DNA from: Bin80 sp965116685
Lineage (GTDB): Bacteria > Bacteroidota > Rhodothermia > Rhodothermales > Bin80
Length of the DNA stretch: 64,000 bases
Direction: 5' to 3'
Assembly (NCBI GenBank): GCA_965116685.1
Contig: OZ220707.1
Span: 2,356,001 to 2,420,000, forward strand
The translations under genes and the position numbers were made by a program. Below are positions 7,998 to 17,098 of the stretch, piece after piece (position 1 is the stretch's first letter; each line of letters starts with the position of its first letter). The notes beneath the pieces were generated by a model. It saw nothing but the letters and a program-made list of their open reading frames with translations, made no database searches and was not told the origin of the DNA.

Positions 7998-9086
7998 ATG
8001 ACCTTAACCCAATCTGGGCGGTTGCATAATTTTTCTGCAGGGCCAGGTACGCTTCCTCTTTCGGTTCTTGAGGCAGCTCGTGAAGAGCTGCCTGTCTATG
8101 GGAAAACGGGTGCATCCGTAATGGAAATCTCTCATAGATCTCCAGCATACATTGAGATTGAGACCTCTGTCCGTGAGCGGATCAGGAATTTCCTGGGATT
8201 GACGGATGACTGGCATGTGTTATTTCTTGGAGGAGGCGCGTCAATGCAGTTTCATCAGGTGCCGCTAAATTTTTTACCCTCCGATGGACAGGCCGCGTAT
8301 CTTCTTACGGGAGTCTGGGCAAAGAAAGCGCATGCGGAAGCATGCAAGATTGGCCGTGGACGGATTGTCGCATCCAGTGCAGAGTCTACCTTCAACTATA
8401 TTCCAGATCCAGCATCCTGGGAGTTGGATCCTCGGGATTCCTACCTGCACTATACATCCAACAATACCGTCTATGGAACCCAGTTTCATGATACTCCGGA
8501 TGTAAGCTGCCCACTTGTCTGTGATGCATCCAGTGATTTTTTGAGTCGTCCAATTAAGATGGATCGCTATGGGCTGATTTATGCAGGAGCGCAGAAAAAT
8601 ATCGGGCCCGCCGGAGTTACGGTTGTGTTGGTTCGAGACAGTTTTCTGAAAACCCGCAATGCAGAGTTGCCAACCATGTTAGACTACGGTACGCATGCTG
8701 ATAAATGCTTCAATACGCCTCCGGTTTATGCGGTTTATATGGTTGAAAAGGTACTATCCTGGCTGGAGGAGCAGGGGGGGATTCCCGGGATTCAGGCGGT
8801 AAACCAAAAAAAATCGACTCTTTTGTATGACGCGATAGACGCCAGCGGATTCTACCGGGGAACCGCGGAGAAAGCGTCTCGCTCCCATATGAATGTAACC
8901 TTCCGATTGACAAAAGAAGAACTGGAGCCAGTATTTATCCAACAGGCTGCGGAGCACGGGCTGGTTGCACTCAAAGGGCATCGGTCGGTCGGCGGAATCC
9001 GTGCCTCTATCTACAATGCATGTCCACTGGAGTCCGTTGAAGCGCTGATTGATTTTATGAAGGATTTTGAGAAGGGAAATGGATAG
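7998..9086 (+). CDS. serC: Phosphoserine aminotransferase
   Basis: This 362-residue PLP enzyme converts 3-phosphohydroxypyruvate and glutamate to phosphoserine, following SerA. It has the family start 'NFSAGPGTLP', the 'EISHRSP' substrate loop, the phosphate-binding 'FLGGGASMQF' and the PLP lysine in 'GAQKNIGPAG' (K200). The C-terminal 'GLVALKGHRSVGGIRASIYNACP' is the classic SerC ending with substrate Arg residues. Length and motifs are complete. Together with DUF1015 and serA it makes a three-gene serine operon; a serB phosphatase is not present here. Confidence 0.94.
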   Translation: MTLTQSGRLHNFSAGPGTLPLSVLEAAREELPVYGKTGASVMEISHRSPAYIEIETSVRERIRNFLGLTDDWHVLFLGGGASMQFHQVPLNFLPSDGQAAYLLTGVWAKKAHAEACKIGRGRIVASSAESTFNYIPDPASWELDPRDSYLHYTSNNTVYGTQFHDTPDVSCPLVCDASSDFLSRPIKMDRYGLIYAGAQKNIGPAGVTVVLVRDSFLKTRNAELPTMLDYGTHADKCFNTPPVYAVYMVEKVLSWLEEQGGIPGIQAVNQKKSTLLYDAIDASGFYRGTAEKASRSHMNVTFRLTKEELEPVFIQQAAEHGLVALKGHRSVGGIRASIYNACPLESVEALIDFMKDFEKGNG

Positions 9087-9158
9087 CGTGAGTTCAGTAG
9101 TGCGAATCTCAATGAATTCAAAACAATCGTTGTATATTCCCACTGAAGTATACGATTC

Positions 9159-10286
9159 ATGACCCTAGGAATAGTTCGTGCCTCAGCACCGGCGGAACAA
9201 CGAGTGGCGTTGGTGCCCAAAGTTCTATCCTCCCTGTCCAAGAAGGGTTTGGAGATTTTGGTAGAGTCCAGGGCCGGTGAGGGGGCGCAGATCATCGATG
9301 ATGCATTCCGCGAGGCAGGGGGGCGGATTGTATCCGGGCAGGAAGCGTGGAAATCAGATATTATTGCGTTGGTGGGGCCGCCTTCCGAGGATGAGATGGA
9401 CCGGTTGAAGGCGGGGGCGGTTGTCGTCGGATTCCTCCAGCCGCTGGATACGCCTGAGCGGATGTCGCAGTTAGCTGATCGGAGGGTGACCGCGTTGGCG
9501 ATGGAGCTTGTTCCCAGGATCTCGCGGGCACAGAAGATGGATGCACTCAGCGCAATGGCTTCTTTGGCAGGCTATAAGGCAACACTGATCGCCGCCAATA
9601 ATCTTCCTAGATTCTTTCCCTTGTTAACGACGGCAGCGGGAACGGTTCGCCCTGCAAATGTAACGATTCTGGGAGCTGGCGTGGCCGGGTTGCAGGCCAT
9701 TGCAACGGCCCGCAGGCTTGGAGCCCGCGTATGGGGATACGATATTCGTGAAGCGGCCCGAGAAGAGGTCAAAAGCCTTGGGGCTCAGTTTGTTGAATTG
9801 GATCTCGAAATCGAAGATATGCAGGATGAAGGCGGGTATGCCAAGGCATTGATGGATGCCAAGGCGAAGCAGCAGGTGGAGCTGCTTGTCCCACATCTAG
9901 CGAAGTCAGACGTCGTGATCACAACGGCTTTGATTCCAGGGCGCAGCGCACCAACCTTAGTGAGCCAGAAAGCAGTCGAAGCCATGAAGCCCGGTAGCGT
10001 CATCGTTGACCTTGCAGCGGTCAGCGGAGGAAATTGCACCCTGACGGCGGCAGATGAAGTGGTGGTTCACCACGGTGTTCAGATTATTGGCCATACGAAT
10101 CTCCCATCCACTGTGCCTGCAGATGCCAGTTTTCTATATGCGCGTACGGTTTCAGCAATGATCAATGAATTCATTCAGGATGGGGTTTTTCAACCGAATT
10201 TTGAGGATGAAATCTTCAAAGCTGCCTGTGTTTGTCACAACGGACACGTTGTACATGAGCGCATTCTCAGCATGATCACAACATAA
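9159..10286 (+). CDS. pntAA: NAD(P)+ transhydrogenase, subunit alpha part 1 (soluble NAD-binding dI)
   Basis: This 375-residue subunit is the NAD(H)-binding dI component of the proton-translocating transhydrogenase. It belongs to the alanine dehydrogenase/PNT family: 'EQRVALVPKVLSSLSKKGLEILVESRAG' at the N-terminus, a Rossmann motif 'VTILGAGVAGLQAIATARRLGARVWGYDIR' (about 168-197) and the 'RPAN', 'VIVDLAAVSGGNC' and 'TNLPSTVPADASFLYA' elements of dI rather than alanine dehydrogenase. The Pnt alpha chain is split into two genes here, as in Rhodospirillum; E. coli has one fused gene. The next gene starts 4 bp after the stop. Confidence 0.93.
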   Translation: MTLGIVRASAPAEQRVALVPKVLSSLSKKGLEILVESRAGEGAQIIDDAFREAGGRIVSGQEAWKSDIIALVGPPSEDEMDRLKAGAVVVGFLQPLDTPERMSQLADRRVTALAMELVPRISRAQKMDALSAMASLAGYKATLIAANNLPRFFPLLTTAAGTVRPANVTILGAGVAGLQAIATARRLGARVWGYDIREAAREEVKSLGAQFVELDLEIEDMQDEGGYAKALMDAKAKQQVELLVPHLAKSDVVITTALIPGRSAPTLVSQKAVEAMKPGSVIVDLAAVSGGNCTLTAADEVVVHHGVQIIGHTNLPSTVPADASFLYARTVSAMINEFIQDGVFQPNFEDEIFKAACVCHNGHVVHERILSMITT

Positions 10287-10290
10287 GCCC

Positions 10291-10566
10291 ATGCCCCTAT
10301 ACACGTTTTTTGTATTAGCCATGTTTATTGGCCGCGAGGTGCTGAGCAAGATCCCCCAGACCTTGCATACCCCACTGATGTCTGGTTCCAATGCCATCAG
10401 TGGAATCACCATCATTGGTGCATTGGTGTCAGCGGGGATGGTGGGAGGGGTATGGGCAAAATGGATTGGCGTTGTTGCCCTGATTGCGGCGACCATTAAT
10501 GTTGTAGGAGGCTTTATGGTAACGGGTCGGATGCTGGAGATGTTCAAGAAGAAATCCACTGAATAA
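10291..10566 (+). CDS. pntAB: NAD(P)+ transhydrogenase, subunit alpha part 2 (membrane)
   Basis: This is a 91-residue membrane subunit with three to four hydrophobic helices. It carries the family signature 'VPQTLHTPLMSGSNAISGI' in the form 'IPQTLHTPLMSGSNAISGI' (about 26-44) and 'VVALIAATINVVGGFMVTGRML' near the C-terminus. It forms half of the proton channel (dII) with PntB. The stop codon overlaps the pntB start (TAATG), indicating translational coupling. Confidence 0.94.
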   Translation: MPLYTFFVLAMFIGREVLSKIPQTLHTPLMSGSNAISGITIIGALVSAGMVGGVWAKWIGVVALIAATINVVGGFMVTGRMLEMFKKKSTE

Positions 10567-11954
10567 TGTCTCCAGAACTCCTTAACGGGATTTATCTCTT
10601 TTCCGCAATCCTGTTTATCGCCGGATTGAAAAGGTTACAGTCTCCGGTCACCGCGCGGGCAGGAAACCGGCTTGCAGCACTGGGAATGCTGATTGCCGTG
10701 ATTGCTACGCTCTTTTCCCAGAAAATCCTCACACCGGTAGAGATGATTGGTGGTCTGGTGGTTGGAGGATTTATTGGCGCAGTGATGGCGAAGCGCGTCC
10801 AAATGACGGCAATGCCCGAATTGGTGGCGGCGTTTAACGGGTTTGGTGGATTGGCCTCAGCACTTGTAGCAGCGGCGGAAATCGTTCGGCTGGTCTTGGA
10901 GTTGGAGATAGCGGCTGCCCCCAATGTGTTTCCGTATGTGAGTGTACTGGTGGGGATGGTTACGTTTTCGGGGAGTCTCATCGCTTTCTTGAAACTCAGT
11001 GGCAATATGACGGGGAACCCGGTTGAGTTTCCATACCGATACGTTGTTCTGGTGATCTGTCTGGCTGCAATTATTGCCTCCATTGCATGGGTATTTTTTG
11101 GTGGGGAGATCCTTCTATGTCTTTCGATTCTTGCCGTTCTATCCTTGATTTTTGGAATTCTGATTGTCCTCCCCGTTGGCGGTGCGGATATGCCCGTCAT
11201 TGTGGCATTTTTGAATGCACTCTCTGGATTGGCCGCGGCAGCCACCGGCTTTGTCTTGTCAAACACCGTTCTGATTATTAGTGGCGCACTGGTTGGGGCT
11301 TCGGGAATCATGTTGACCAATACCATGTGTGTGGCCATGAATCGAAAATTCTGGCAAGTCATGGTTGGAGGTTTTGGGGGCGACTCGAATGAGGACGGAG
11401 CAGGGAAATTGGTGGATGGACGCACCATTACATCCACGACACCGGATGACACGGCGATCATGCTCAGTTATGCGCGGAAAGTAATTATTGTGCCGGGTTA
11501 CGGGTTGGCGGTTGCACAGGCGCAGCATCAGGTACGGGAATTGGCGGATGTATTACAGGCGCAAGGTGTAGAAGTCAAATATGCGGTTCATCCTGTGGCT
11601 GGGCGGATGCCGGGGCATATGAATGTGCTTTTGGCGGAAGCCAACGTTCCCTATGACTCGCTGTTTGAGATGGATGAAATCAATCACGAATTTGAGTCGA
11701 CCGATGTAGCGCTTGTGATCGGGGCCAACGATGTGGTGAATCCCGCTGCCCGTCATGACCGGTCAAGTCCAATCTACGGGATGCCAATCCTGAATGTTGA
11801 TCAGGCGCGGACTGTGATATTTCTGAAGCGAAGTATGCGACCAGGATACTCTGGGGTCCCCAACCTGCTCTTCTTCGAGCCGAATACGCGAATGCTTTTT
11901 GGGGATGCAAAGGATTCGGTGGCGGAGTTGATTACTGAGGTCAAGGCCGTTTGA
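10566..11954 (+). CDS. pntB: NAD(P)+ transhydrogenase, subunit beta
   Basis: This 462-residue subunit has about nine transmembrane helices (residues ~5-260) that complete the proton channel and a C-terminal NADP(H)-binding dIII domain. The dIII motifs are present: 'VIIVPGYGLAVAQAQHQVRELA' (about 308-329), 'VKYAVHPVAGRMPGHMNVLLAEANVPYD' and 'VALVIGANDVVNPAA...PIYGMPIL'. The complex uses proton motive force to reduce NADP+ with NADH, supplying NADPH for biosynthesis and redox defence. It is the last gene of the pnt operon; the thioesterase gene starts 3 bp later and may share the transcript. Confidence 0.95.
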   Translation: MSPELLNGIYLFSAILFIAGLKRLQSPVTARAGNRLAALGMLIAVIATLFSQKILTPVEMIGGLVVGGFIGAVMAKRVQMTAMPELVAAFNGFGGLASALVAAAEIVRLVLELEIAAAPNVFPYVSVLVGMVTFSGSLIAFLKLSGNMTGNPVEFPYRYVVLVICLAAIIASIAWVFFGGEILLCLSILAVLSLIFGILIVLPVGGADMPVIVAFLNALSGLAAAATGFVLSNTVLIISGALVGASGIMLTNTMCVAMNRKFWQVMVGGFGGDSNEDGAGKLVDGRTITSTTPDDTAIMLSYARKVIIVPGYGLAVAQAQHQVRELADVLQAQGVEVKYAVHPVAGRMPGHMNVLLAEANVPYDSLFEMDEINHEFESTDVALVIGANDVVNPAARHDRSSPIYGMPILNVDQARTVIFLKRSMRPGYSGVPNLLFFEPNTRMLFGDAKDSVAELITEVKAV

Positions 11955-11957
11955 GGG

Positions 11958-12419
11958 GTGAATAAGCAGCCGAATAGTAATAATTGTTTTGTGTGTGGTC
12001 GCAATAACCCACATGGCCTTTACATGTCTTTCTATGACAATGGAGAGGATGAGGTGGAGTCACATTACCGTGTCTCTCGATTCTTTGAAGGATATCCAGG
12101 CATTGTTCATGGAGGGGTGCAGGCGGCAATTCTGGATGAGATCGTCGGACGCATATCGTTGATCAAAGATTTTCATTCGTTCATGATGTCGGTGCGGCTT
12201 GATGTAAAGTATCGGCATCCGGTCCCCGTTGAAGTGCCGCTGCACATTGTTGGTAAGCGGGAAGTATTACGTGACCGTTATGCCAGGGCTGTAGGGATGA
12301 TCTATCTTCCAGATGGAACCTTGGCATCGGAAGCTTCCATGAAACTGATCCAGATTCCGGATGAGATCCGTTTTAGTGGGGATCCAACTCAGGAGCTGGG
12401 TTGGCGCGTGGATCCATGA
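11958..12419 (+). CDS. PaaI-family hotdog thioesterase
   Basis: This is a 153-residue single hotdog-fold acyl-CoA thioesterase. It starts at a GTG 3 bp after pntB. The N-terminus 'NCFVCGRNNPHGLYMSFY' is a CxxCG-type leader common in one PaaI/YbgC-like subgroup, followed by the catalytic region 'GIVHGGVQAAILDEIVGR' (about 50-67), where HGG and the downstream acidic residue shape the active site. The substrate is unknown. Its place after pntB suggests co-expression but gives no specific role. Confidence 0.82.
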   Translation: MNKQPNSNNCFVCGRNNPHGLYMSFYDNGEDEVESHYRVSRFFEGYPGIVHGGVQAAILDEIVGRISLIKDFHSFMMSVRLDVKYRHPVPVEVPLHIVGKREVLRDRYARAVGMIYLPDGTLASEASMKLIQIPDEIRFSGDPTQELGWRVDP

Positions 12420-12517
12420 GGCATTGCAGGTCTGTTTTAATCCGGGCCCCAGTTTTCTCGTGATCTGGTCACCAATTGGGTATTACGGCTGCCAGCAGCC
12501 TGTCATGAGTATACCAG

Positions 12518-13189
12518 TCAAGGAGAAATATATTTCTGGAGCAATGGAGTCAGAGCTTGCCAGACATGATCGGCTAATCTCTGCTGTCCGGCAGCATTAG
12601 GGTGAATCCCATCGGATTGGTTCAACTCAGTGACACCGCCGACTCCTTCCAGAAGGAAGGGGATCAGTCCGGTATCCATTTCGTCTGCTACAGAAGGGAA
12701 GACGTCCCTGAATTCCTTCTGAAAGATTGGCCCCAGGTTGGGAGGGACCTGCATTCCGGCAATCAGAATATTCACGTCAGGATTGGCTGCTCTGGCTTGA
12801 TGAATGATCTCGGTTAGATTGTTTTTGGTCATTGCTGGTGGCAGTCCACGCAAACCATCATTCGCCCCCAATGCAACGACCAGGATGTCGGGCGGGCTTT
12901 CCAGTTGCCAGGCGAGACGTCTCAATCCCCCGGCAGACGTATCTCCACTCACCCCGGCATTGATGATGGTTACGGGCCATCCAAGTGAGTCCACACGAGC
13001 TTGCAGGAGAGCAGGATAGGCCTCTTCAGGGGGAAGTCCATAGCCAGCCGTCAGACTGTTTCCCAAAAAAAGTACACGGATTGGGGTACTTTCAGGGTTT
13101 TGCGCAACCACTGGCCGTACAGGTAATAGAACACACAAGCACATAACCGTGTATAGGGCGATGCTAATTTGAGTAAAACGGGGCAACAC
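12518..13189 (-). CDS. SGNH/GDSL esterase, TesA-like arylesterase
   Basis: This is a 223-residue exported hydrolase. After a signal peptide (about 1-29, ending near 'VVAQ') come the SGNH blocks: 'FLGNSLTAGYG' with the nucleophile Ser45, a Gly in 'NAGVSGDTS', 'VVALGANDGLRG' with the block III Asn, and 'DGIHPNAAGQ' with the catalytic Asp and His. This is the TesA/arylesterase pattern. It starts at a GTG and diverges from an ABC exporter gene pair, the same arrangement as E. coli tesA with ybbA-ybbP, which supports orthology. The true substrate (acyl-CoA, lysophospholipid or aryl ester) is not known. Confidence 0.88.
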   Translation of the reverse strand: MLPRFTQISIALYTVMCLCVLLPVRPVVAQNPESTPIRVLFLGNSLTAGYGLPPEEAYPALLQARVDSLGWPVTIINAGVSGDTSAGGLRRLAWQLESPPDILVVALGANDGLRGLPPAMTKNNLTEIIHQARAANPDVNILIAGMQVPPNLGPIFQKEFRDVFPSVADEMDTGLIPFLLEGVGGVTELNQSDGIHPNAAGQQRLADHVWQALTPLLQKYISP

Positions 13190-13199
13190 TTAAAATTGA

Positions 13200-13880
13200 A
13201 TGCTTGAGGTTACAGAACTTACGAAAACATATCAAAGTGGGTCCCGCTTACTGACCGTCCTGGACAGGGTTACGTTTTCCCTTGGTGCTGGTGAGGTCTG
13301 TGCGGTCGTGGGTCCTTCCGGCAGTGGGAAGACGACCCTATTGGGGTTATGTGCAGGGTTGGATTCACCGACCTCAGGAGTCGTAAAGCTGGCAGGTAAC
13401 GACCTTGGGCACTGTTCCGAAGGAGAGCGGGCGGAAATTCGACGCGATTCTGTTGGATTCATTTTTCAGACATTCAAACTAATTCCCACACTGACTGCGC
13501 TACAGAATGTAATGGTCCCACTGGAACTCAGTGGGAAAGGAAGTGCTCGTAAGCGTGCACTGGAGTTGCTTACGGAGGTTGGACTCAAAGGACGTGCACA
13601 TCATTATCCCGTTCAGATGAGTGGGGGAGAGCAGCAGCGGGTCGGTCTCGCAAGAGCATTCATTAACCGCCCAGCCATTCTTTTTGCAGATGAGCCAACG
13701 GGCAATCTGGATACGGCCACGGGCAGCAGAATCGAAGAACTGCTCCTTGACCTGAATCGCACCGCGGGTACGGCTTTGGTTGTGGTGACGCACGACCTGA
13801 AATTTGCTCAGTCATGTCACCGGATTCTGGAGCTTCAAGCCGGCCGGGTTGCCCGGGATTATCAAACCGCAGTGGCATGA
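13200..13880 (+). CDS. ABC transporter ATP-binding protein (YbbA/LolD-like)
   Basis: This is a 226-residue ATPase of the MacB/LolD/FtsE class. It has Walker A 'GPSGSGKTT' (38-46), a Q-loop in 'VGFIFQTFKLIPTLTALQNVMVPLEL', the signature 'SGGEQQRVGLARA' (141-153), Walker B 'ILFADEPTGNLD' (160-171) and the switch His in 'VVVTHDLKFA'. The stop overlaps the start of the permease gene (ATGA). With the divergent SGNH esterase it reproduces the tesA-ybbA-ybbP neighbourhood; the complex is thought to act in envelope lipid or lipoprotein handling, but its substrate is not established. Confidence 0.92.
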   Translation: MLEVTELTKTYQSGSRLLTVLDRVTFSLGAGEVCAVVGPSGSGKTTLLGLCAGLDSPTSGVVKLAGNDLGHCSEGERAEIRRDSVGFIFQTFKLIPTLTALQNVMVPLELSGKGSARKRALELLTEVGLKGRAHHYPVQMSGGEQQRVGLARAFINRPAILFADEPTGNLDTATGSRIEELLLDLNRTAGTALVVVTHDLKFAQSCHRILELQAGRVARDYQTAVA

Positions 13881-16396
13881 AAAATGCCTGGGTTTTTCGT
13901 ATGGCATGGTGGGAAAGTCAGGGCAGCCGGCGTCGGCTGCTGATTTTCCTTTTTTCAATGATCGTCGGGGTTGCCCTGCTGGTCGCATTGTCTTCGACGT
14001 CAGAGAGCCTCCAGTATAGCGTTGACCAGCATGCACGCGAGCTCTTGGGGGCCGATATGCGGTTTTCCAGCAACCGGCCATTTGATGATTCCACACAGGC
14101 TGCCATTGATACGATTGGGGTTGCCAAAGCCCAAAGGGTCTCCACATTGTCAATTGCTTACTTTCCGATACAGCACCAGTCTCGTCTGGTCAGTGTCTAC
14201 GGAGTGGAAGATGCATATCCACTTTATGGGTCACTAAAGTCCGATCCCGCCGAGGCTGCGAGTGGGTTCAGGGAAAAGCCGGGAGCCCTGGTAGACCAAG
14301 GCTTGATGCAGACACTGGGGGTTCACGAGGGGGATACAGTTCAGATCGGTCGACGCAGATATGAAATCTCAGGCTCGCTCCTGCGTGCGCCCAGCGAAAC
14401 GGAAATCAGCATGCTCATCATGCCTTCGGTGTATGTCCCCATTAGCACATTGGATACCCTACTCCTGGGGTTCGGGTCCATGGCCAATTATGAGGTCTAT
14501 GTGAAGCTTGCCCCGGGTGAAGATCCAGAAGTCATCCGTGATTCTTTGTATAGCGATACGAATGGGTTCAACGCGGATATTGATACGGTGGCAGAGCAGC
14601 GGGACAACTGGGAGGACGTATTGGGATTTTTTAATCAGTTTCTTGGCTTGGCGGGCTTTGGTGCACTCGTGCTGGGTGGGTTGGGAGTTGGGGGAGCCAT
14701 CCGTGCACATGTTCGTCGTTGCCTGGATAATATTGCCGTACTGCAATGCATGGGAGCAGGGAGTGGGAGCGTTTTTTCGATTTATTTTTTTCAAGCGTTT
14801 GTCCTAGGATGTATCGCTGGTGTGTTTGGGTGTTTTGGGGGAGCGTTAGCGCAATTACTCATCCCGTATGCCATCAGTGCATTCCTGCCGTTCGAGATTG
14901 CGTTTCGTATATCATGGTCAAGCATGGCGATGGGGTATGGAGTAGGGTTGTTTGTAACATTGATTTTTGCAATTCTGCCTCTTATGGATGTACGTGGAGT
15001 ATTTCCTTTGCGGGCACTTCGTTCAAGTATTGAGCCCCTAACATCGGCCCGTGTCCGCTTTCTGGCTTACATCATCATCGTGGGTGGCCTGATTGTGATC
15101 GCAGCGGCCCAATCGGGAAGCTGGGTTGCCAGTGTCTACTATGCGCTGGCGATCATCATTGCTTTTGGGGCTCTGGTACTCATGTCAAAGCTCCTCATGC
15201 TGATCGCCCGTAAGTTGACGAATCGGATTCCGTTTTATCCACTTCGTCAGGGATTTGCGAACTTACATCGCCCCGGGAATCAGACGATCCTAGTCATGCT
15301 GGCCCTTGGACTGGGCACATTTATTGTCATGGTACTGCTGATCAGTGAGAGTACCATTATTAAACAAATAGATGTAGTGGGTGGTAGCGGTCGACCGGAC
15401 ATGATTCTTTTTGATATCCAGAATGACCAGTTGGACGGAGTGACGCGTCTAATTGAAGAGCAGAATTGGCCAATCACCGACAGTTCTCCGATCGTGAATA
15501 TGCGACTACATGCGGTTGGGGAGCAGACGGTAGAAGAGCTGGTCAAGGATTCTACCCGAAAACTCACATGGCCGCTGACACGTGAGTACAGGTCCACATA
15601 TCGGGCAGAACTTACGGATGCCGAATCACTTGCCAGCGGCACTTTCACTGGAACCTATCAACCGGATTCCGCTTTCGTCCCCATTTCGGTAGAGGATAAT
15701 TTTGCGCGGACAGAGCTGGGTCTGGACATGGGAGATACGCTTGTCTTTAATGTGCAGGGGAGGTTGATTCCCACGGTGGTGGCCAGCTTCCGAACGGTTG
15801 ATTGGGAGCAGATGCGGTCAAATTTTTATGTTGTGTTTCCCACCAATGTATTGGAGGAGGCCCCACAAACGCACGTGATTACAAGTCGCAGGGAAGGGGA
15901 CACCACCCCAGATTCCCTGCAGTCACTGGTGGTCGCGAGTTACCCAAATGTCACGGTACTCAGTCTGGAGGCGATTATTCGAATCATCCGTGAAGTTATG
16001 GATCGTGTCCGCTTTGCAATCCAATTTATGGCATATTTCTGCTTCATTGCCGGGGTTCTGGTTCTGGTCGGGTCTCTTTTGATTGGCCGATTGCAGCGAA
16101 TTGAGGAAAGTGGGTTACTGAAAACTTTAGGAGCCAGCAGGAAACAGCTTCTTATCATTACGATGGCGGAGTATTCCGTCTTAGGATTCTTGTCCTGCGC
16201 AACGGGTTTAATTTTATCTTTAGTAGCGGGTTGGATTCTGTCGATAACCGTATTCGAACTTCCGTTCGTGGTGGCGGGCCAGTCTATTCTTGCAGTGATT
16301 GCTGCAGTGATTGGATTGACCGTGATCGTCGGTTTCTTAAGCAACCGGAGTGTTTATGATCGATCGGTACTTGCCGTACTTCGCGCAGAAGGGTAG
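13877..16396 (+). CDS. FtsX-like ABC permease (YbbP-like)
   Basis: This is an 839-residue permease with two FtsX modules. The start is taken as the ATG at 13877 (MKNAWVFRMAWWESQGSRRR), which overlaps the ATPase stop; an upstream in-frame ATG would overlap the ATPase by 67 bp. The first helix (about 23-43) is followed by a large periplasmic MacB-like domain, three helices (about 250-380), two central helices (about 395-435), a further helix, a second periplasmic domain and three C-terminal helices from 'FMAYFCFIAGVLVLVGSLLIG'. Size and layout fit YbbP of E. coli (about 800 residues). It is the membrane partner of the preceding ATPase. Confidence 0.88.
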   Translation: MKNAWVFRMAWWESQGSRRRLLIFLFSMIVGVALLVALSSTSESLQYSVDQHARELLGADMRFSSNRPFDDSTQAAIDTIGVAKAQRVSTLSIAYFPIQHQSRLVSVYGVEDAYPLYGSLKSDPAEAASGFREKPGALVDQGLMQTLGVHEGDTVQIGRRRYEISGSLLRAPSETEISMLIMPSVYVPISTLDTLLLGFGSMANYEVYVKLAPGEDPEVIRDSLYSDTNGFNADIDTVAEQRDNWEDVLGFFNQFLGLAGFGALVLGGLGVGGAIRAHVRRCLDNIAVLQCMGAGSGSVFSIYFFQAFVLGCIAGVFGCFGGALAQLLIPYAISAFLPFEIAFRISWSSMAMGYGVGLFVTLIFAILPLMDVRGVFPLRALRSSIEPLTSARVRFLAYIIIVGGLIVIAAAQSGSWVASVYYALAIIIAFGALVLMSKLLMLIARKLTNRIPFYPLRQGFANLHRPGNQTILVMLALGLGTFIVMVLLISESTIIKQIDVVGGSGRPDMILFDIQNDQLDGVTRLIEEQNWPITDSSPIVNMRLHAVGEQTVEELVKDSTRKLTWPLTREYRSTYRAELTDAESLASGTFTGTYQPDSAFVPISVEDNFARTELGLDMGDTLVFNVQGRLIPTVVASFRTVDWEQMRSNFYVVFPTNVLEEAPQTHVITSRREGDTTPDSLQSLVVASYPNVTVLSLEAIIRIIREVMDRVRFAIQFMAYFCFIAGVLVLVGSLLIGRLQRIEESGLLKTLGASRKQLLIITMAEYSVLGFLSCATGLILSLVAGWILSITVFELPFVVAGQSILAVIAAVIGLTVIVGFLSNRSVYDRSVLAVLRAEG

Positions 16397-16410
16397 TCCT
16401 ATTTGTTAGA

Positions 16411-17094
16411 ATGTCGAATCAGATCAGGGATCGAGTCAATCAGGTGCAGGAAAAAATTGCAGGTGCCTGTCGCCGTGCAGGGCGTAGGGAAGAGAAGATC
16501 ACCCTCATTGCAGTGACGAAGACTTGGCCTTCTGAGGTGGTTGCTGCGGCATTACAGGCCGGTCTCACAGATTTCGGGGAAAACAAAGTGCAGGAATTGG
16601 TTGCAAAAGCCCCCCTCTTTCCTGCTCAAAACTGGCATATGATTGGGCATCTGCAGCGCAACAAAGCACGCCAGGTCGTCGCTCATGCCAAAGAATTTCA
16701 TGCCCTTGACAGCATCCGCTTGGCTCGGGCATTAAACCGTCACGCCGAAGAAGCAGGTCGGATACTCCCCTGTTTTATACAGGTGAATGTATCTGGGGAA
16801 GCGTCCAAATTTGGATTGGATGCTGCCCGCGTCCCTGAGCTTGCAGCGCAGTTGGGCGAATACGAGTCAATCCAGCCGGTAGGGCTCATGACGCTGGCTT
16901 CGCCGGATCTACGAAAGGTGCGTGAGGAATTTCGTCTGTTGCGAAGTATACGTTCTAAGTATGCACATTTAACCGGTGCAGGATTATCCATGGGGATGAG
17001 TGGAGATTATGAAATAGCGATTGAGGAAGGAGCCACGCATGTACGCGTCGGTTCTGCCCTGTTTGGATCACGAAAACCATTCATTAAGACTTAA
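16411..17094 (+). CDS. YggS/PLPBP family pyridoxal phosphate homeostasis protein
   Basis: This is a 227-residue single-domain PLP-binding barrel protein. Typical motifs are 'ITLIAVTKTWP' with the PLP lysine (K36), 'FGENKVQEL', 'WHMIGHLQRNKARQV', 'CFIQVNVSGEASKFGL' and 'LSMGMSGDYEIAIEEGATHVRVGSALFG'. Family members buffer free PLP and have no known catalytic reaction. The gene follows the permease by 14 bp and precedes the nucleoside phosphorylase by 4 bp, so it is in the same run of genes. Confidence 0.92.
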   Translation: MSNQIRDRVNQVQEKIAGACRRAGRREEKITLIAVTKTWPSEVVAAALQAGLTDFGENKVQELVAKAPLFPAQNWHMIGHLQRNKARQVVAHAKEFHALDSIRLARALNRHAEEAGRILPCFIQVNVSGEASKFGLDAARVPELAAQLGEYESIQPVGLMTLASPDLRKVREEFRLLRSIRSKYAHLTGAGLSMGMSGDYEIAIEEGATHVRVGSALFGSRKPFIKT

Positions 17095-17098
17095 TCAG

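Noticed and set aside
10592..11461. 289-codon open frame antisense to pntB
   Set aside because: It is the shadow of the membrane part of pntB; pntB has complete family motifs.
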